This document shows positions 23,519 through 26,782 of a DNA stretch of 26,782 nucleotides, piece after piece. The position numbers were made by a program, and so were the translations under genes. Within the stretch, counting starts at the first letter, position 1. Each line of letters begins with the position of its first letter. This DNA is from a virus. The notes beneath the pieces were generated by a model. It had not been told where the DNA came from. It did not search any database and was given only the letters and a program-made list of their open reading frames with translations. Where the stretch lies: positions 1 to 26,782 of the IMG/VR virus record IMGVR_UViG_3300027759_000365; one strand, given 5' to 3'.

Positions 23519-23568
23519 TGTCCTTTCGTCGTTAGGACAACTATAACAGGAAGTGCAGGAAGATGCAA
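23519..23568 (-). promoter_or_regulatory. Promoter P6
   Basis: Minus strand: TTGCAT (23568-23563), a 17-bp spacer CTTCCTGCACTTCCTGT, then TATAGT (23545-23540). The spacer carries the TGCAGGAAG core in inverted orientation. TGTCCT (23519-23524) and AGGACA (23534-23539) form an inverted repeat around the ribosome site of the next gene. It drives the gene starting at 23513. Confidence 0.75.
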
Positions 23569-23631
23569 GTCTTTGCAAGAAAATCTTTGGAAAGTTATTT
23601 GGAAGTGCTATCCAGCCTGGAGGAAATCTAC

Positions 23632-24195
23632 TCAGGAACTCTGGGTCAAGAGATAAACAGGCTCACCTGAGTTGGGGTCAAGACGGCAAGCGATGGCGAC
23701 CGCGTTCTTTGCGCTGCTGCGTGCGTGGGACATCGTTCTTTTTTTACCCTCTGAAGCTTGATACATCGCACCTAATGCGTAGTCAGCCCCAGTTCCCAGA
23801 GCGTGAAAGCCTCTTTCTTCGTGACACCAGTCGTAGCCAGAGCCAATCTCATAGATGGTTCCGTGCACAATCACTAAAACATTTGAGTCTTGCTCTCCCT
23901 TTTCACCGTATTGAGCCTCATCAAAGCAGGCTTTGAGTGCAGGTATGAACTTAGAGGAGATGAACTTGTCCAGTTTGATGCCAATATCAGTAGCAGCAGG
24001 TAAAGGTGGTTTGAGTGTGTGCGCCAAAAGGTTCACGGCACGCATATCCCCGGCCGCACCTAAAATGTATTGACCATTACGAACAACTTTCCCAGCATCT
24101 TTCGGCAGGATAAAAGAACGATTGTCTTCGCAGACGCGGGAATCATAGGCAACAACAGCCCAGCCTTCCCCTTGTATCGCAGCAATCGTAGTCAT
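23632..24195 (-). CDS. HslV/proteasome-like Ntn hydrolase
   Basis: 187 aa. MTTIAAIQGEGWAVVAYDSR begins with Thr-2, which would be the N-terminal nucleophile once Met is removed, as in HslV and proteasome beta subunits. D18, K36 (GKVVRNGQYILGAAGD), the glycine turn at 46-50, and GTGADYALGAM (134-144, matching the GSGG-YA-AA segment of HslV) follow the order of the family. The length (about 175 aa in HslV) fits. No HslU-type ATPase is visible nearby. Phage-encoded proteasome-like proteins of this type occur in actinophages, with unknown substrates. AGGGAGA precedes the ATG. It contains one GGGTAAAAA motif. Confidence 0.8.
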   Translation of the reverse strand: MTTIAAIQGEGWAVVAYDSRVCEDNRSFILPKDAGKVVRNGQYILGAAGDMRAVNLLAHTLKPPLPAATDIGIKLDKFISSKFIPALKACFDEAQYGEKGEQDSNVLVIVHGTIYEIGSGYDWCHEERGFHALGTGADYALGAMYQASEGKKRTMSHARSSAKNAVAIACRLDPNSGEPVYLLTQSS

Positions 24196-24228
24196 TGCGT
24201 TCTATCTCCCTTGTTCACGCAGCGATGG

Positions 24229-24243
24229 GCCTGGTTACCAGGC
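24229..24243. promoter_or_regulatory. Palindrome GCCTGGTTACCAGGC
   Basis: A perfect palindrome with 6-bp arms, 34 nt upstream of the Ntn-hydrolase start and just after a GGGTAAAAAT motif (24247-24256). The inner 13 bp equal the CCTGGTCACCAGG site at 17130 except for the central base. Possible operator. Confidence 0.55.
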
Positions 24244-24257
24244 TAAATTTTTACCCT

Positions 24258-24506
24258 TTAGTCTTCCCACAGCAGATCTCGAAGAAGGTCTTCGTGACGA
24301 TCAGCGTGATGGGAATTGTTCTTCACCGAAATATCTTCAGAATCAATCAGTCTGTCTAAAGACAACACCGCAATGTGCCCTAACTCCTCAAACATAATAA
24401 CAAGTTTGGTTTCTCCGTCATTTGGGTCGTCAATGATGGCGGCGACAAAAGGCGCGGCTGAGCCATTTTGATGGAACTCTTTATCAACTATTCCGGGTAT
24501 CAACAT
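24258..24506 (-). CDS. Small acidic protein of unknown function
   Basis: 82 aa with a beta-alpha look (AAPFVAAIIDDPNDGETKLV, IMFEELGHIAVLSLDRLID) and an acidic, His-containing tail (NNSHHADRHEDLLRDLLWED). No clear ribosome site precedes the ATG, so either the start is later or translation is weak or leaderless. It lies between the structured non-coding region and the Ntn hydrolase. Function unknown. Confidence 0.6.
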   Translation of the reverse strand: MLIPGIVDKEFHQNGSAAPFVAAIIDDPNDGETKLVIMFEELGHIAVLSLDRLIDSEDISVKNNSHHADRHEDLLRDLLWED

Positions 24507-24570
24507 ACAAGAACTTTACTACTGATTGCTTGGTTCTATAAGGAGGCTAACCGCATCAGTTTCCGTCTTT

Positions 24571-24746
24571 AGAGGGGCTGAGCGAGCCTAAAAGTGCTCC
24601 TCAGGCAACACCTCTCCCCCTCAGGGAGTAGGAGGAGAGATGCGGCGGAAGGTAGAGCCGCCTCATCGCACTACGCGAGTATTCTCAGCGCTGCGCGGAG
24701 CTTCTAGAATAACTCAGGATTTTTACCCCTATTTCTTCCGCAGCGC
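24571..24746. ncRNA. Structured non-coding segment with four consecutive hairpins
   Basis: The gene-free gap 24507-24751 holds several stems. CTGAG-c-GAGC pairs with GCTC-CTCAG (24578-24587 with 24596-24604). CTCTCC pairs with GGAGAG (24612-24617 with 24634-24639). GATG-c-GGCGG pairs with CCGCC-t-CATC (24639-24648 with 24658-24667). GCGCTGCG pairs with CGCAGCGC (24688-24695 with 24739-24746), its loop holding a GGGGTAAAAAT motif. No tRNA T-loop or other known RNA signature is visible. A small RNA, a processed leader or an origin-type element are all possible; the strand is undetermined. Confidence 0.45.
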
Positions 24747-24751
24747 ACGTT

Positions 24752-24973
24752 CTACTCGTCTTCTACTAAACCAATCTCGTTTGAGACCGCAACTACGTCC
24801 CAGCCGTAGAACTCCTGAATAAGAACTCCAGCCAATCTAATAGCCAAATCCTCGTCATCTTCGCCCTCTTGACGCATCTCTTCGTTGAGAACAACTGTTG
24901 TAATCATTGAGAAGTAGTCCCCAACGAACATCACGCTCTTTGTTAGAGGTATCAAATCAACTGCTTCACTCAT
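24752..24973 (-). CDS. Small acidic protein of unknown function
   Basis: 73 aa, ATG overlapping the upstream stop by 4 bp, with AAAAGGG as ribosome site. SVMFVGDYFSMITTVVLNEE followed by EDDEDLAIRLAGVLIQEFYG gives a compact alpha/beta protein with an acidic middle. No known motif. It is part of the tightly packed leftward early cluster. Confidence 0.65.
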   Translation of the reverse strand: MSEAVDLIPLTKSVMFVGDYFSMITTVVLNEEMRQEGEDDEDLAIRLAGVLIQEFYGWDVVAVSNEIGLVEDE

Positions 24974-25344
24974 ACGGCTACCCTTTTCTCTTTTACTGTC
25001 CAGTTACCATCGGCATCTACCGAGAGAACATCATCTCCATCAAACGCCCACGCCCATTTGCAACAAGGCTTTTTGTTTTTATCCGCAGGGTGTTGTCCGC
25101 CCGTGACATTACTAGCAAGCATCGGAAAAGTTTCTAGGAACTTCACAACGCAATCGTGACACATTATCCAATCAAGACCTTCTCTTGGTGGATAGTTATC
25201 TGTAAAACCGCCGTAATACCCTGAGTTTAGAAAGTCTAAACGCAAACCATCATCAGGAACTCTTTCCTGCTGTGTGCACGGAACTGCTGTCCCGCACGCA
25301 TCGCACATCTCATAGCCGTGTACTGGGTCTTCAGTTACCGACAT
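24970..25344 (-). CDS. Putative zinc-binding protein, conserved phage type
   Basis: 124 aa. MCDACGTAVPC near the N-terminus and MCHDCVVKFLETFPML in the middle make two CxxC pairs likely to bind one zinc. Between them, RLDFLNSGYYGGFTDN follows a pattern I know from small phage proteins. A further CC and HP occur near the C-terminus. The ATG overlaps a GGGTAAAAATG motif and overlaps the upstream gene by 14 bp. Function unknown. Confidence 0.72.
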   Translation of the reverse strand: MSVTEDPVHGYEMCDACGTAVPCTQQERVPDDGLRLDFLNSGYYGGFTDNYPPREGLDWIMCHDCVVKFLETFPMLASNVTGGQHPADKNKKPCCKWAWAFDGDDVLSVDADGNWTVKEKRVAV

Positions 25345-25747
25345 TTTTACCCTCTACTTCTTTTATCAACTCAACAACATCTCTTACATCAACTTCGTCA
25401 TCAGGAAGATAACTCATCTGCAAGTGACTTACAAGGTCTCTGACTTTCATCTTCTTTCTTTTTCTCCCCACTCTGTGACTCTGAGTAGATTTCACTTCTC
25501 CAGTTTGAGTGAACCCGATAGAGTAACTTTTCTTTACTCTTTTATATCTATTAGAAACTCCACCCGTAGTTTTGTATCCGAGAAGTATTGCAAGTTCTGC
25601 TGCCGAAACTCCTCGCTCAATTTCTTCTACGATAAGTTTGTCAAACTCCAAGACTTCGGGAGCATCTCTTTTAGCCCCTCTTGCTTTCTCTCGCTGAAGT
25701 GGTCTTAGTTCTTTTAGTCGCGCAACTACTTTTTCATCTGCTTGCAT
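25331..25747 (-). CDS. HTH DNA-binding protein
   Basis: 138 aa, basic. A helix-turn-helix is visible in ERGVSAAELAILLGYKTTGG, followed by VSNRYKRVKKS. The N-terminal arm is strongly basic (RLKELRPLQREKARGAKRDA), the middle is basic too (RVGRKRKKMK), and the C-terminus is acidic. It is a reasonable candidate regulator for the repeated promoter or GGGTAAAAA sites, but nothing direct links them. It overlaps both neighbours by 14 bp. Confidence 0.72.
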   Translation of the reverse strand: MQADEKVVARLKELRPLQREKARGAKRDAPEVLEFDKLIVEEIERGVSAAELAILLGYKTTGGVSNRYKRVKKSYSIGFTQTGEVKSTQSHRVGRKRKKMKVRDLVSHLQMSYLPDDEVDVRDVVELIKEVEGKNVGN

Positions 25748-26141
25748 AGTTGTCTAGCCTCCTATTATCTTCGTCTTGATTTAGGTGTTGCCATTGTTTC
25801 TTTCCGATTTTTACCCCACTTCGCCAAGCATCTGCCAGCAAAATATCATTGGCAGCCGACTTCAGCATCGGTGTTTCTATATCTCTACGACCATCAAACG
25901 CTTCATTGAGATAGTCATAAATAGCGCCATCTATAAACTCCATACGCAAGTCTTTGTTGTCTAATGATTTATCGTGATACGACATACTTCTTGACTCGGC
26001 AACAAAAAACTCTACGGCTTCTAACCGCAGGTGAAGAAACTCTTCTTCAGAAAGAAAAGTTTGATACAAACTAAAGATGCCAACCGCATCATTTAGTCCA
26101 ACGTAGATACTGAACTTCTCTGTAAAGATAATAGTTTTCAT
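25734..26141 (-). CDS. Protein of unknown function
   Basis: 135 aa from the ATG at 26141, which overlaps the upstream TGA (ATGA); an upstream in-frame ATG at 26171 would lie inside the preceding gene. IIFTEKFSIYVGLNDAVGIF suggests a beta-rich start, then a helical acidic region (SEEEFLHLRLEAVEFFVAES). The tail contains a GGGGTAAAAAT motif (25807-25817, read as GVKI). No recognised domain. Confidence 0.65.
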   Translation of the reverse strand: MKTIIFTEKFSIYVGLNDAVGIFSLYQTFLSEEEFLHLRLEAVEFFVAESRSMSYHDKSLDNKDLRMEFIDGAIYDYLNEAFDGRRDIETPMLKSAANDILLADAWRSGVKIGKKQWQHLNQDEDNRRLDNYASR

Positions 26142-26545
26142 TGGATTTTTACTTCCAATCCAGTTTTCCAATCTGACAATTCTTGTTTAGGTGCGAACTC
26201 AATAACCCGCACAAGGGCTTCTCTTGCTATGGAACCGCGATGAACCCAAGAGGTTGCGTTACCAAAAAAAGCTGGACTGTGGTCTGTCCCTACTTCCCAC
26301 TTAGATTTATCGGTAACCTTCGTGTCAATCTGAAACACAACTAATCTGTCGTGCTTTACGAATACTGGCTCTTCGCCTTTTTTACCCATATGGAAGTGCG
26401 ACATCAACCTGAAGCCCATAAACGCTAAGCAATCATTTTCACTTTCACTTGCATAGACTTCACCGAACGCTGAGAGTAATCCCTCTCGCTCAATGCCTTC
26501 CTGATTACAAACCGCAGTTGCGTGGTAAAGGTATCTAGGCAACAT
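26138..26545 (-). CDS. ADP-ribosyltransferase/KptA-like fold protein
   Basis: 135 aa. The ATG at 26545 is chosen for the GGAGGT site 6 nt upstream at the end of the previous gene; a longer frame lies mostly inside that gene. LPRYLYHATAVCNQEGIERE followed by GLLSAFGEVYASESEND matches the start of ART-fold enzymes (YHAT ... I-EGL ... VY-S), with H8 in the place of the NAD-binding His. The C-terminal WVHRGSIAREALVRVIEF is also typical of small phage proteins of this group. A catalytic Glu/His cannot be placed with certainty, so it could modify host protein or RNA, or be a catalytically silent relative. Confidence 0.55.
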   Translation of the reverse strand: MLPRYLYHATAVCNQEGIEREGLLSAFGEVYASESENDCLAFMGFRLMSHFHMGKKGEEPVFVKHDRLVVFQIDTKVTDKSKWEVGTDHSPAFFGNATSWVHRGSIAREALVRVIEFAPKQELSDWKTGLEVKIQ

Positions 26546-26547
26546 CT

Positions 26548-26782
26548 CTACACCTCCTGCTCTGATAGGTATGAAGCAATCTCTTCTTGTGTAGCGCCTT
26601 GCAACTTCTGCAACCGCACCCAAATATCTCCTGCACGAACATACATTTCCATAAACGCAAACAACTTATCCATTGAGTAATCTTTATGATTTTTATGGCG
26701 CTCTATTTCGCTTTCCATAAACTTCATAAACATTGCCGTAGCAAGTGTGGTTACTTCTAGTTCTGTTTCGCTTAGTTCTAGG
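26548..26782 (-). CDS. Helical protein of unknown function, 5' end outside window (partial)
   Basis: The frame is open up to the right window edge (77 codons plus one base), so the true start is upstream; the internal ATG at 26733 is not well supported. The visible part is helical and charged (LSETELEVTTLATAMFMKFM; ERHKNHKDYSMDKLFAFMEM), with QGATQEEIASYLSEQEV at the C-terminus, possibly an HTH-like helix pair. Its GGAGGT at the 3' end serves the next gene. Confidence 0.6.
   Translation of the reverse strand, partial: LELSETELEVTTLATAMFMKFMESEIERHKNHKDYSMDKLFAFMEMYVRAGDIWVRLQKLQGATQEEIASYLSEQEV

Larger units (their letters stand above)
22052..23531 (-). promoter_or_regulatory. Repeated start-associated leader CGACGAAAGGACA
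   Basis: Exact copies at 23519-23531, 23146-23158 and 22939-22951, plus GACGAAAGGACG at 22052-22063 and ACGAAAGGT at 22426-22434. Each lies a few to nine nt before an ATG. The GAAAGGA core is complementary to the 16S rRNA tail (UCCUUUC), but the conservation extends past what a ribosome site needs. It resembles in concept the start-associated sequences of cluster K mycobacteriophages. Confidence 0.75.
11095..26387. repeat. Dispersed asymmetric motif GGGTAAAAA(T), 14 copies
   Basis: Minus-strand copies (plus coordinates of the complement): 11095-11104, 16606-16614, 19955-19965, 20566-20576, 21920-21930, 22929-22938, 23741-23749, 24247-24256, 24719-24729, 25343-25352, 25807-25817 and 26379-26387. 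Plus-strand copies: 17996-18004 and 19242-19252. Near matches lie at 22420-22428 and 26144-26152. Six are the full GGGGTAAAAAT and ten match GGGTAAAAAT. Every copy points in the direction of local transcription. Sites occur inside genes in different reading frames (GVKI or GK-N), over start codons and in non-coding DNA, so the signal is at DNA or RNA level. Confidence 0.85.

Noticed and set aside
24571-24746. tRNA gene
   Set aside because: Stems are present but no T-loop consensus, no cloverleaf geometry and no CCA-type acceptor end on either strand.

Overview
The window looks like part of a tailed bacteriophage genome. A portal protein, a two-copy-HTH packaging-type protein, a DUF1360 membrane protein, a lysis cassette (transglycosylase-type lysozyme, peptidoglycan-binding protein, holin) and many short, tightly overlapping genes are all present. 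Protein-level resemblance of the portal, the 'GAGAFS..HRPG' protein, the Ntn hydrolase and the DUF3846, DUF6011-like and DUF7694-like proteins points to a virus of an actinobacterium. The moderate base composition would suit a freshwater lineage (inference). No tRNA, CRISPR array or insertion sequence was seen. Terminase large subunit, major capsid protein and tail genes are not in the window.

Layout. (i) 1-16.8 kb, all leftward: a late or virion operon that starts at a possibly leaderless transcript near 16,780. It runs HTH protein, two small conserved proteins, DUF1360 protein, portal, a cysteine-rich 445-aa protein, a giant 3146-aa multidomain protein, two small acidic proteins, and a large protein that leaves the window at the left edge. 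The giant protein carries a DEDDh exonuclease, a Nudix domain, a kinase-like domain and repeated beta-modules. Its position beside the portal fits a virion-carried 'polyvalent' protein. (ii) 16.8-17.4 kb, a non-coding switch or origin-like region: GGTCATCA iterons, a 27-bp direct repeat, a palindrome, a G-quadruplex-type tract and an AT-rich stretch. (iii) 17.4-19.2 kb, the only rightward block: six small genes with three closely similar promoters and two strong terminators, ending at a bidirectional terminator. (iv) 19.3-20.8 kb, leftward lysis cassette. (v) 20.95-26.8 kb, leftward early-type genes: DUF6011-like zinc protein, DUF7694-like protein, HTH proteins, small membrane proteins, an HslV/proteasome-like Ntn hydrolase and an ADP-ribosyltransferase-like protein.

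Three sequence-level systems cut across the genes. First, an asymmetric motif GGGTAAAAA(T) occurs 14 times, every time co-oriented with local transcription and lying both inside and between genes; it is reminiscent of mycobacteriophage stoperators. Second, six promoters share a TGCAGGRA core inside a 17-bp spacer, several with a nearby CTTAC/GTAAG inverted repeat. Third, a start-associated leader CGACGAAAGGACA is repeated before several leftward genes. Together they look like a genome-wide regulatory network not obviously described for this phage group.
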